Assembly (NCBI GenBank): GCA_000727475.1 | Contig: KL647312.1 | Location: forward strand, 1,438,793-1,502,792 | DNA length: 64,000 nt | Direction: 5' to 3' | DNA from: Sarcocystis neurona | Lineage: Eukaryota > Apicomplexa > Conoidasida > Eucoccidiorida > Sarcocystidae | Part shown: positions 1 through 11,224 of the stretch, piece after piece | Position numbering within the stretch: position 1 is the first letter of the stretch | Layout of the letters: every line of letters begins with the position of its first letter | Translations under genes and position numbers: made by a program | Notes under the pieces: model-generated | Databases searched by the model: none | Seen by the model: the letters and a program-made list of their open reading frames with translations, nothing else | Told to the model about the DNA's origin: nothing

Positions 1-34
<34 letters not shown>

Positions 35-310
35 GAACATGACACGCAAACGAATTTCCCCTATATCTGTACATACTCCTCCTATATGCGTGTATACACA
101 TGTATCAATATATATGTATATATGTATGCGTGTATATACGTATATATGCATGTGAGTGTGTGTGAGTATATAGTGTGAGCCCTGTGTGTGCGCGCAGATT
201 TCCTGGGGGCATAGGGCCTCTTGGGACCATGTGGGTTTTTGTGTGCGGACCTGCTGCTCTTTTGTTTATGTTCCTTTTCCCCGTGTCTTTTGCTGTCGGA
301 CTTGTGTCAG

Positions 311-3218
311 CGACAGCTGCTGGCCAGCATGCCGCAGAGCGAGGCTCTGCGCACGTTGCAGTGGCTCTGCATGCGCGAGGAGCGCTGCATAGCGGGAGAT
401 GTGCGACGCCTGCAGCAGCAGCAGCAGGGGTGGCTTCCCTTCTCGGACAGCAGCAGCGTCGACCAGCACTACTTCGATACTTTGCGGCGAAGCGAAGCAG
501 CAGCATCTGCTGGCGCGTCTGCGTATGCTGCTTCTGTGGCTTCTCCTGCTCCTCCGTCTCCCGCTGCTGGTGTTGCTGCCTTTCCAGGGAGGGCCAACAC
601 CAGATACGCACGCGTGACAGGAGGCACAGCAGCAGGCCGCAGAGCAGCAGCAGCATTGCCGGGAGCCGGAGCAGCAGGAAGAGGCGCAGCAGCAGCGGGT
701 GCTGCAGAGGAAGGAGTGAGAGAAGGTCGTAGCCCGGGGCTCGACGGGGAGACATCTGCAGAAGGCCAAGCAGCAGGAGGAAGGGGGGAAGCAGCAGCGG
801 CTGGAGGAGGAGGAGGAGGAGCAACAGCGGGAACCATCGAAATGAGGCGGCGCGGCGCTGCTGCTGCTGCTGAAGCCGCTGCTGCTGCTGAACGACGACG
901 CGCGTGCGTCTTAAAAGTCTTGCGGCAAAGCAAACGCGTCAGAAAAATCGATCCCAAGGCATTTTTCGCCAGCGAGAGAACATTCCTCCACTACATACAG
1001 AAAGGGATTTATCTAGGAGCTATATCGATCGCGTAAGTCCTGCTGGTGTTGCTGCTGCGACTCTCGCTGATGCTGCTGCTGCTGCTGTTGCTGCTGTGGT
1101 TGGTGCAGCTGCTGTGGCTGCTGCTGCTGTTGCTGTTGCTGCTTGCTGTTACTAGTGCTGCTGCGGCTGTCGCTGCTGCTGTTGCTGCTGCTGCTGTTGC
1201 CGTGGCTGCTGCTGTTACTGCTGCTACACGTGTGTCGGTTCCAGCAAGCATGCACCAGGAGTGCTCGTGTTTCGCACATCTGTAACTTCTACCTCTGCTC
1301 TCTCTGTATGTGTCACTGGATACGTACGTGTTCGTCTGTCGAACGGTGACTCTGCCTGAGGCACCGTTATTAATTAAAGTCGGTGCTGCTGATACATTTC
1401 TGCGGCGCTGCGGCGGTTGCTGCAGTGGCTGCTGGTGCTGCTGGCTGCGCTTGCCGCGGGGGACCGCACCTGCAGCACTATCTTTTCTCCACGGCTGAAG
1501 CTTGACACGGCGCATCTACCCCGGCTCGCCCATCTGTACACGTCTGTGTTCCTATCTATAGCAGCGACTCGTCGCTAAATACCTGCACTTGCTCCACATA
1601 TATCTCAGTGCGTATGCATATATAAGTTTAGAGTATATATATATATATAAATCCGTGTAAGTAGACACGTATAGGCTCGTTGGTATAAAAATTATTTGCT
1701 ATGCACATATATATATGTATATATTAATATGTATATATATGTATATATATATATATACACGTATTGATACGTCCTCGTGGCCGTGGACACACGTTATATA
1801 TATATATATGTGTTGTAGATATACATGAGCGCACCGACCTATCGATGAATGACTGAACTTCTTTGCCTCTCTGACGCTCTCTGCATAGGTTCACTTACTT
1901 TTCTGTGTCTCTACATATATATATGTTTTTGTATATGGGTATGTGTATATAAATAAATGTGGATCTTAAAGGCGTACATCTATTGTGAAAGGGATCCTGC
2001 TGCTGCTGTTTCTGCCGTTGTGCTGCGGCCGTCGCTGCTGTTCGAGCTTCTCTTCGCGGTAATGCCGCTGCTGCGGCTCCTCTCACTGCGCCCGCCGTAG
2101 CCGTCATAAAATTCCCCAGTCGTCTCTATCCACATGTCTGTGCGCCTCCACGCATGTAACCCTATATATACATCTATTATCCTGCACCGAGCCCTACAAA
2201 TATATCTACCTATCTATCTATCAATCTATATATATATATGCATATATGCATCTGCATACTTGCAGATATAGAGGTACGTGTGTGTGCACCTTAGTAAACA
2301 ACACACCTGTAGCTCTGTCTATGCACTTAGGCGGCCAGTACAACATGTGTAGATATACATAGATATCTATATGCGTTTGAATAGATATGTGTATGTATAT
2401 TACGCGTATATATATAAGTATACACAGACGTACATGGTTGCAGAGGGGAACACACAAATACATATATCTGTATATATATGTATATGCGTTTGACTAGACA
2501 ATCAAGCATGTGCACACTTATATACATATATATATATATGTCAGTATGTATACACGTGTGTGGTTGTAGAGGGAAATATATATATATATATATATAGGTG
2601 CACTCGTGTAAGTATTAGAATGTATGTGTATATGTGTACATATGTGACGAGCACTAGGTGCGTGTGCGTATGTAGCCATCCTTGACCTTCTCTCGATTTT
2701 TTATGTGTGCTGAGGAGCACGTGTTGAGCAGGTGGAAACCAGGTGGTCTACGTCTTTGTGTTTACCGTCCAGCGCCTCCTTCCGTTTCTCCGTCTCTGCG
2801 CACATTTGCAGGAGGCTCGTAGAAACTGCGGGGGATGTGCTGCTGCGTGCGTGTCCATCCGTCCCTCACCTGCCCGGACATGAAGGCCGAAACATGTGTG
2901 TGCTGCTCCCTGTGTAACTCCCATTGTTGTAACTATCCATATATATATATATATGCATACGTATGTACACACACACGTACGTGTATAAACACACACATAC
3001 ATCTATACAGACATATACGCACACACACACGTCTTCATTTATCTGTACACACATATGTGTATATATATGCACCTTGCATTCTTACACCCTGTACATATAT
3101 ATATATATATATATATGTGCACATACATACACATGTAAACATACCTATATACATATATATATATATATATATATGTATACTTACACGTACACCTGTGCGT
3201 GTATACACACACGCGCAC

Positions 3219-3253
<35 letters not shown>

Positions 3254-5710
3254 ACTCTGTGTAGTGATGTGAAAATGGTGTTGCAGGCTTGTGGAGTTCA
3301 GCGGTGCGGCTGCCGGGGGGCTGACGGAGGTGGCAGGGCTGCTGCTGGGGCTCTGCACGCTGGTCTTCTTCGCGATGAGTTATCGAGTCTTCGAATTACG
3401 AAGCGAGAAATTCACGAGGTAACTCTGTCCTGTCCGACGTACAACACAACGCGTACATATATATGTATGTATATGTACGTATATGTGAACATGTGTATGT
3501 ATTTATATATATATATATTGCAACATAGGTAAACGAAGAGAGGATTGGTGATGGCTACCTACGCGTGTCCACACAAAAGAAATTAAGGAGGATAAGTATC
3601 AGATCTACAGCAGTAAACGTGTGTACATATATATATATATATATATTTGTAGAAGGGGATACTACTGCTACGACTTCTACTACGAGTGTTGCTACAATTA
3701 CTATTACTGTAACGACTACGTAGACGGTGGAGCGACCTTGTAGCGACCATGACAACTCCTATTTATACAGCTTGTATCGACACACTACACGTATGTACAT
3801 GTATGTATATACTGTAAATGTATATATATATATATATATATATGTATGCATATTAGTATGTATCTGTATAAATGTGTAGGACTTTGACGCCAGTAATGAG
3901 TTCTGCGTATATAGGTCGTGTAGATGCCTCATATGTATGTAGGTATGCCTATATATATATTGTGTATGTATATATATTGGACTTGTGGAGACGGCGACAA
4001 GTGCTGTATATATAGTTCCCGCAGGATACACCATATCTATTCTTCTCTGTCTCTCTTGATATATACTTACATATATATATATGTGTACATATATATCTCT
4101 CTCTATATATATGTACGGAGGGAGAGGCTGTGATGAGTACGAAGAATCTACATGCGTATCCGAGAAGAGTTTGTGGAAACAAAGAGAAGTACCAACGGTA
4201 GGCAGAGAACCTGTACTATTTAAAGTGAACTTTTTAGCGCACATATGCAGGGACAGGAATAGATAGGACGAAGAGTCCTTCCACCCACGTCTTTGCTGCT
4301 TGTCTCTCTGCACATGCATACGTGTGCCCTGACGCACGCGTATGTATGTGCACACAAAGAGACAACGTCGTAGATCCGTATACCAGTAAATCTACACATA
4401 TATATATATATTAGAGAGAGGTAGACTAGCAGTCGCTGTTGCTCTACACGTGTGTACTTATACGTTGGAGTGCCCGTGTGTACGTATGTAGATGTGTATA
4501 GGATTATATGTGCAAGCCTGCGTATTTGGGTACCTACAAACCTACATATATTATATATATGCATATATATTTTGGCCGCTGCTGCACCACGTGTGTGTAT
4601 TCGTACATAGCAGTGTCCACGTATATGTGTGTGGATGCGTACAGCACTGCATGTGTAAGCCGGTGTACTTGGAAACTTATGAAAGTACACATATATATAT
4701 ATATACACATGGTTCGCTGCTGCCACACACGTCTGTATATACATAGCTGTGTCCAGTGTATGGGTCGCGCTGTGTATGTGATTGTATGTGTAAGCCCGTG
4801 TATCTGCACATGTAGACATGCATACGTGAAGCTGCCTCTCCTGGCGCTGCCTCCCATTGTGGCCCACCGTGTATCTTTGCCTCCTCGTATGGCGTCTTTC
4901 TCTGAACATGTAGTCGATACGACTCTGTGCCGCATATGTGTACTGCAGAAGCCTTTCCTTCTCTCCGTGTCTGTCTTCCTCCCTGGATCTCTCTGTATCT
5001 TCCTGTCCACGTGTATACTTGTCTGTCAGTGCGTATGTACATACGTGGATTACGTCTTCGTAGCATTTCACGCCACAGGTGTGGGTGTAGAGCTTCTTCT
5101 CCCACACGTCTGACTGCAGGCTACACAGCTTTACGCCGTGTGTGTGTTATGTGCCTCTTCTACGTCTGTATGTCTGTCTACGTATTATAAACTAGGTATA
5201 GGGTTATGGCCTCTCTGTGTAGTGTACCTCTTGTACGTCTGTATGTCTATCTACGTATTATACACCAGGCATAGGGTTACGGCCAGTGTGTCTTGTGTAC
5301 CTCTTGTACCTCTGTATGTCTATCTACGTAGTATATAGTAGGTGTAGAGTTGCGGCCTGTGTGTGTTGTGTACTTCTTCTACGTTTGTATGTATATCTAC
5401 ATATTATACAGTAGGCAGAGGTAGCAGTGTGGCAGCGTACGGCTGTGTGCGAAGTAAGGGTTTGCACGTCTGTGGTTGGTAATTGACCGAAGACGCAGAT
5501 GCGTGAGCAGCTACGTGTGTATGCACATGTGCGTGATGATCCTATGCGTACAGGCGCGTGGCAAGAGGAGAGGGAGAGTCGTCAGCAGACATCTCTCGCT
5601 TCGACAGCCGCTACGGCCCGCTCGTTCTCGTCGGCATTGTCGCGTCTGTGGTGCTGATGCTTCTCCTGCTGCAGGTGGACGTTCGTATTAAAAAGCTGAA
5701 GCAGTTCTAG
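311..5710 (+). CDS. VTC-type protein, C-terminal three-helix DUF202/VTC membrane domain (5' partial, spliced)
   Basis: Three exons join in phase: 311-1032 (preceded by cag, donor GC|gtaag), 3287-3418 (cag acceptor, donor AG|gtaac) and 5554-5710 (cag acceptor, TAG stop at 5708). Exon 1 ends with the family signature DPKAFFASERTFLHYIQKG leading into helix 1. Exon 2 carries helix 2 (LLLGLCTLVFFAMSYRVFEL). Exon 3 carries helix 3 (PLVLVGIVASVVLMLLLLQV) and a short basic tail. This is the membrane domain of vacuolar transporter chaperone proteins, which in yeast and protists make polyphosphate and move it into acidic organelles. The upstream part (residues encoded by 311 to about 930) is Ala/Gly/Gln-rich and shows no SPX or catalytic tunnel motif, so whether the protein is VTC4/VTC2-like or a VTC1-like short member depends on sequence left of the window. 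The acceptor could instead be at 317. The gene converges on the CLPTM1-like gene. Membrane domain call strong; full-length class unknown. Confidence 0.85.
1033..3286 (+). other. VTC intron with CTG runs and (TA)n microsatellites
   Basis: This intron is bounded by gtaagtcc at the donor and ttgcag at the acceptor. It starts with a CTG/GCT-rich stretch at about 1041-1225, directly after the splice donor, with weaker CTG patches near 1386-1450 and 1999-2075. The rest is TATA/TATACACA-type microsatellite, with pure (TA) tracts near 3090-3115 and 3220-3243. Short reading frames here are repeat artefacts. Confidence 0.75.
4500..4830. repeat. Degenerate tandem repeat, about 140-bp unit, three copies
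   Basis: The element beginning atgtg(c/t)aagcc recurs at 4508, 4651 and 4786 (spacing 143 and 135). Each copy is followed by a variable TA tract and a segment with chances of ctgctgc and acacacgt. It lies inside the second VTC intron (3419-5553). Confidence 0.6.
5151..5440. repeat. 73-bp tandem repeat, four copies
   Basis: The motif gt(a/g)c(c/t)tcttstac starts at 5151, 5224, 5297 and 5370, an exact 73-bp period. Each copy continues with tgtatgtctatctacgtatt and ends in a gggttacggcc-like segment. Copies differ by scattered substitutions but keep the register. The array sits in the last VTC intron, ending about 115 bp before the final exon. Confidence 0.8.
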
Positions 5711-8471
5711 CAGCACCTCTATGTACATTATAGATATATATCCACACGTTTTTAACGTTTTGGACGTCTCACATATACATCATATGTATACAGGCACATC
5801 GCTGTGCACATATATGTATATGTATAGACGGAGAGAGAGAGAGAGACACACACACACACACACAGAGAACACACACACACACACACACAGAGAAGTGCGC
5901 GCTCCGGCAGTTACGGCGCTGTGACTGGAGCAACTTCATGCTCGTTGACTCGAGTAGATGAAGACATTCCAGCTGCTGCTGCAGCAAAGGGGTGTCCCGC
6001 GTGTGTGCACGTATGTGCACATGTAGTGCATATACCTGTATCAGTTATCTACCGATCTGTATATGGGTGTCGCTATGTACATACTTGGCTACATGACGGA
6101 CGGTGGATGCGCGTATATACATATATATATATATATATATATACATATCTGGAAATACGCATTAACGTCCTGTTGTCGGCAACTGCTGTATGCGTTACGT
6201 TGATTCCACTTGGCAGTGACACACTTGATGAACAACTGCAGTTTCGCTTCCTGCGGTAGACGCTGCAGCAGGGTGCTTCAGGCAACGCGGCAACTGTAGC
6301 TGTCGTGGCGCAGGAGCAGTGGCAGCCTAACAGGCGCAGCAACACCGTAGCAGCGGCGGCAGTACGCTGCCAGAACAGCAGCAGCGCGTCAAGTAGACAC
6401 TAACTACGCGCAGCAAGAGCTGCGTGTACCCAAGATATCTGATCGATATATATACGGCAGAGCCAAGAAGCGGTCGAAGCGGCGCAGAGGCAGCCAGAAT
6501 GGAGCACCAGCAGCAGCGTCGTTAGTGTTGGTTCGCGGCACGGTGGCTGTGTCGCAGAGCGGCGGCCTGCAGTGACCAATTTTTCTGAGGCTGCGGTTGC
6601 GCGTGTTGCGCTTCCGGCAGCAGAGCAGCGGGGGGCGACATTTCGAACTCTCTTTTCAAGAGAAGCCGCCACTGCAGCAGGGAAAGCGTGGCCGGTCACG
6701 TAGACACCGGATAGCAGCAACAAGGGCACGGTGACACGGGGATGCGTAACGACAAGAAACACATAGCGTCACAGGCGAGGCAGACAGCGATGGTGTTGGT
6801 GGCAGACGGAGGAGGGGAACGGACGGCAGTGCGCGCCTTGATTACGAAGAGGGTGACTTGCAGCAAGTAGTCAAACAGCAGCGGGCGACGCGCAGGATGT
6901 GCAGCTGCCTGCACTGGGGCAATAATACCGCGTGCATACGCTACTCGCCCTCGCACACAAAGTACCGAAATTTTCAGTCGGTGGAATGTCGGCCGCTTCG
7001 CTGAAGAAAAAGTATTTCTTCTTCTCCTCTGGAGTAGTACACAATAACCCTCACTGCTGCCCTCAGCCGCCAGCGAGTCGCTTCACAGTTTTTCGATACA
7101 CGCGTAACAGCGGAGAACACTCACAAAGCAGCGCGCTACTCACGAGTGAAGCAGCGAACAGTACAACAATAACATTTGTTGGAGCCCTTCTTGTCGTCTT
7201 CTGGTCGGAAGACTGCCCAGCGGTGCTGTGGATCCAGCACGCAGGACGACACAGCCGATGGCTGCCTGCAGAAAGACTCTACCTGTCAGACGTTCAAAAT
7301 TCCGTCAACAAACACAGAGGGCTAAAAGCCCTTCCGCTAGAACAGCAAAAGTCTGAGAGGTGGACAAGAGAGACCCCTCACTGTCATAAACGTGCGCCAC
7401 GCACGGACTATACTACACACACAAAAACATCTGTGCGCACGTATGTATGTGTAGATACTGATGGATACATACAATGTCTATCTACGTGTATGTACATAAT
7501 ATATATATATATACATATGTATATATGTGCACATACACATAACATCCGTCCGTTTCATATATATATATATACATATATATATGTGCAGATACACATAACA
7601 TCCGTTCGCTCCATATGTGTGTATATATATATATATATATATGTGAATGCTTGTACATGTAGACACACGGGTAGCGTATTAATGTTACACACATACATAT
7701 ATGTGTACGTCTATGTAGGTGGATAAACGGATACACACAAACTATGCAAATATGTATGTATATATATATATGCACACACACACACACACACAACATAAAC
7801 AAGTGTATGTGCATGTATGGATACTTAGATGCTCACGACACGCAAAAATAAATGTATGTATGTAATTTACATATGCAAATGCATATGTGTGCGAAGGTCT
7901 TTGCCCATTTGTTTGTGTCTAACCACCCAGTAGAAAAGACGCTCTGTCACCGCGACGATCAGTACAACGCGGGAACAAAAACCCCGGCGTCCCAACCCCC
8001 GCTTGTCTACGTATGTATGTGCACATCGTCAACTGTTGATGTGCAGAGCACGTCCAAGTAGCAGACTCCTTTATACTTACATACACGTGTACCGATATAT
8101 ATGTATATACATGCAAATAGACGTTTCCCAGAAGAAGTTCGGATAGGAAAGGTACCTCTACAGATTCGTTGACAACAAATTGTAGGGGAGACTCTCTATG
8201 TCATTTTCTCTGGCGTTGTTCCTGTGCGGTACAAGTTCTGCCCAGAGACAGCTGCCAAAATCTTACATCTCCTCACGCGTGCGTGTATACCTGTGCATCC
8301 GAGTGTAGGTCTGCAGACGTAGATATGTCTCTGCAGATGGTGGAATAAGCATGCGCTTGTATATATGAGTGCGCCTATATATACACACTTCCATACATAC
8401 GTCTTCGCATGTGGACACGCGATACGCCGCCACTGGTGGCGACGCTGTAGCGCTTCTTCGTGGGGGCCGTG
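5711..8471. other. Intergenic gap between convergent VTC and CLPTM1-like genes
   Basis: This 2.76-kb stretch separates two stop codons facing each other and should hold both 3' untranslated regions. It contains a (CA)n/(GA)n tract at 5830-5893, a microsatellite block at 7430-7870, and between them (about 5,930-7,400) a more GC-balanced stretch without a recognisable gene. The longest reading frames here (for example from ATG 6986) run into microsatellite and match nothing I know. Confidence 0.6.
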
Positions 8472-11179
8472 TCACGCAAGCTTTTTCGAGACGTCCACCT
8501 GGTTCTTCTGCAGCAGTGGCTGCCGCTGTTCTGCTGCCTCTCGCTGCTGCTGGCGCTCCTCGGTCTTCTCCTCTTCTTCATCTCGCCGGTGCTCATGGCG
8601 ATACATGAAGCGCTGCGCCATGAACGCGATGAAGACGACGTCATCGCGGAACACGCTCATCCTGGGTGCACACGAATAAACAAAAAAAAAACAACTCCTC
8701 TCCTGTACGGGCAGCACAGCAGCCGGGAAGTGGCCTACCACCGACTGCACCAGACTGAGATCGGCGGCACATAAGCAAAACAACAGCCCCCACAGAAACG
8801 GGGCAAAATTCTGCAACGCAACGCGCAGGCCAAGTCAAGACTGCAGCAGCAGCAGAGCCAGCAGCAGGAGTGCAGCCCAGATTTTCAGCGCAGTAGACTA
8901 GCAGCAGCAGCACCGCGCCAGGGTGCCGCCATGTTAAGAGCGACGGCATTGGCAGAACAACACCAACAACGGCAGGAAAACAAAAGTATGAGCAAACCAA
9001 CCCAAAATGGAGAAAGCGGGGCCGGCGCGCAGCACGACAGTACAGCAGCTGTAGCAGCAGCACCACAAGAAAAAAGAGCAGAGCCGCGCGGCCACCTCAG
9101 CAACGTATCCGACAAACAGCCGCGCAGCAAAGACGCAGCGAAAAAAGTAGCGGCGATAAATACCTACGTGATGTATATTCAGCTGGAAGAAGCGCATGGA
9201 GTAGCGTTACTGCCGCTGCGCCTCAGCAGAGGTATCGTTCTCTGCAGGCAGGTGAGACACCTGGGGCCTATTGCTCCGTACGCAAATGCCCACAAGTTCG
9301 ATCTCTCCCTAAGTGTCCTCTCTTTTTCTCTCGCTTTTCCTCTTTCGAAAAGGCCATGCGGGTCTAGGTAGACAGGCCGCGCGTGTCCCCGGCTTTTCTC
9401 GACGGACGTACCTGTGCATGCGGGGCATGCGTATGAAGCAAGAAAACACATCGTCGATAAACGCATTTGTAAATTGGTAGCCGAGCACTCGCCACGGCAT
9501 GTGAGCGACAGATTTCAACTTGTAGTTTCTGAAGAGCTGCGGCGTCATTGAGACAAAACCGAAGGTATAGCCACACGTGGCCAGCGAGGTGACCAGCCAC
9601 GAGTACCTGCAGCACAGAGGAGGGACGAGGAGGAGCAGCAGCAGCGCGCGTCTGATAAGCAGCACCGGGAGTCGGATAAGCGGCAGCACCGCTTCTTTAA
9701 TGGGCAGCAGATATAGAACACCGCCGCTGAGACGCTCGCCAGCCGCAGCAGCACCAGTGTCGGGGGAAGGAGGGTCACCAGCAGCAGCAGCAGCAGGACA
9801 GCGACAGCGTCCTCGCCACGCGCAGCCGCGGCAGAAGCATGCGCAGGCGCAACGGCAGCGGACGTAGCAAGAGGAGCCGTACCACGCGCGTGAACAGCAG
9901 CTGCAGGCAACGAACTCCCCTGCGTGGACATGCAAGGAAGTTCCTGATACAGCTCCTACCCCACTATGCTTCTCGCAGAACGAGGGAGCTACACGCACGC
10001 AGATATACTCAGACAGACACACACATATATAGATTTATCCATATAGACATACGTATTGACGTATGTTACTCTCTTCGCACTGGTTCACAGCGGTTCTGGC
10101 CTATACTTCATTCGAAAGAGATACTGGGTGAAATGCCCCGGCGAAAGAACAACAGACAACGCAAGCCTTACGGCGCGGCGCTCCGTCTCTTCTAGACACG
10201 CATCATACTTGTTGTATTTCTCGCTTCAGACACACACGCACCATATAACAGCGGCTCACGAAGAAAGAATTCAACAACAGAAGCTGCTTCCCCCCTACAT
10301 AGAGCCAGTCGCAGAGGCGCAGAGACACGTGCTACGACTAGCACGCTACGCTGGAGCGCGGGAAACAATGTGAAGCGGCCTCCGCAGCACTGAAGGGAAG
10401 CTTCCCAGAAGAAACGCGGCGACTCCACACAGATCTGCCGCAGTGGGTAGTGAGAATTGTTCGAGTCCCTTCCCTCCCCGTCTCTCTATTGAACGCACGT
10501 ACGCTGGAAGTGAGGACCCAGCACACACGGGTCACAGCAGGGGATAACAGCAACGCCTTCGTCTCGCCGTCCCTTCACGAAAGCACGCCGCGGTTGGACT
10601 ACGGCAGCACCTCACCGTCCGCCTGCACACCTGCAATGTCCCCCCTGAGCCCGCGCTGTTGCAGCGGCTGCACGCTGAAAAGCTCCTGCTGCTGCGACTT
10701 CTCACTCTTTCTACGCAAATTTCTCGCTCTACGTGTTACTGCAGCGCTCTCTGATGTGCCTGCTCTTCACGCGCAGCACCTCCTGCCTGGCTGCTGATGC
10801 CGCGCCGCTGTTTCCCCCCCGCCTTCCCTGTCTTGCCACGCCACGTCCTTTGCTGCTGCGATGACTTTCTTCGTGGAGCTCCCTCCGTCTCCGTCCACAC
10901 AGACATACGTACGAAGATAGTTCTGCATACACTGCGCAGCGAAGGACTGCTAAGTTAATATATGCTACTACTTGGTGGATTACCAGCCCTTTTGCGGGAC
11001 GCAGACCAACTCGTAGACGGACACTCCGAGCACCAGCGGCAGCAGCAGCAGAAACAAATACCTGCATGCACACCAACCCCACAGTACAGTCATCAACATA
11101 TACCTACACACATGTAGAGACAGAGACCCACCCACCCACCCACATGCAGCTGCAAACCATTACTTGCTCATACGCACAA

Positions 11180-11224
<45 letters not shown>

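Noticed and set aside
1041..1285. CTG-rich frames reading poly-Leu or poly-Gln after the first VTC exon
   Set aside because: They lie in the intron between two exons that join precisely in phase and in family register.
6986..7726. + strand frame of about 245 codons between the two convergent genes
   Set aside because: Its last third is microsatellite, it overlaps expected 3' UTR, and no motif or splice structure supports it.
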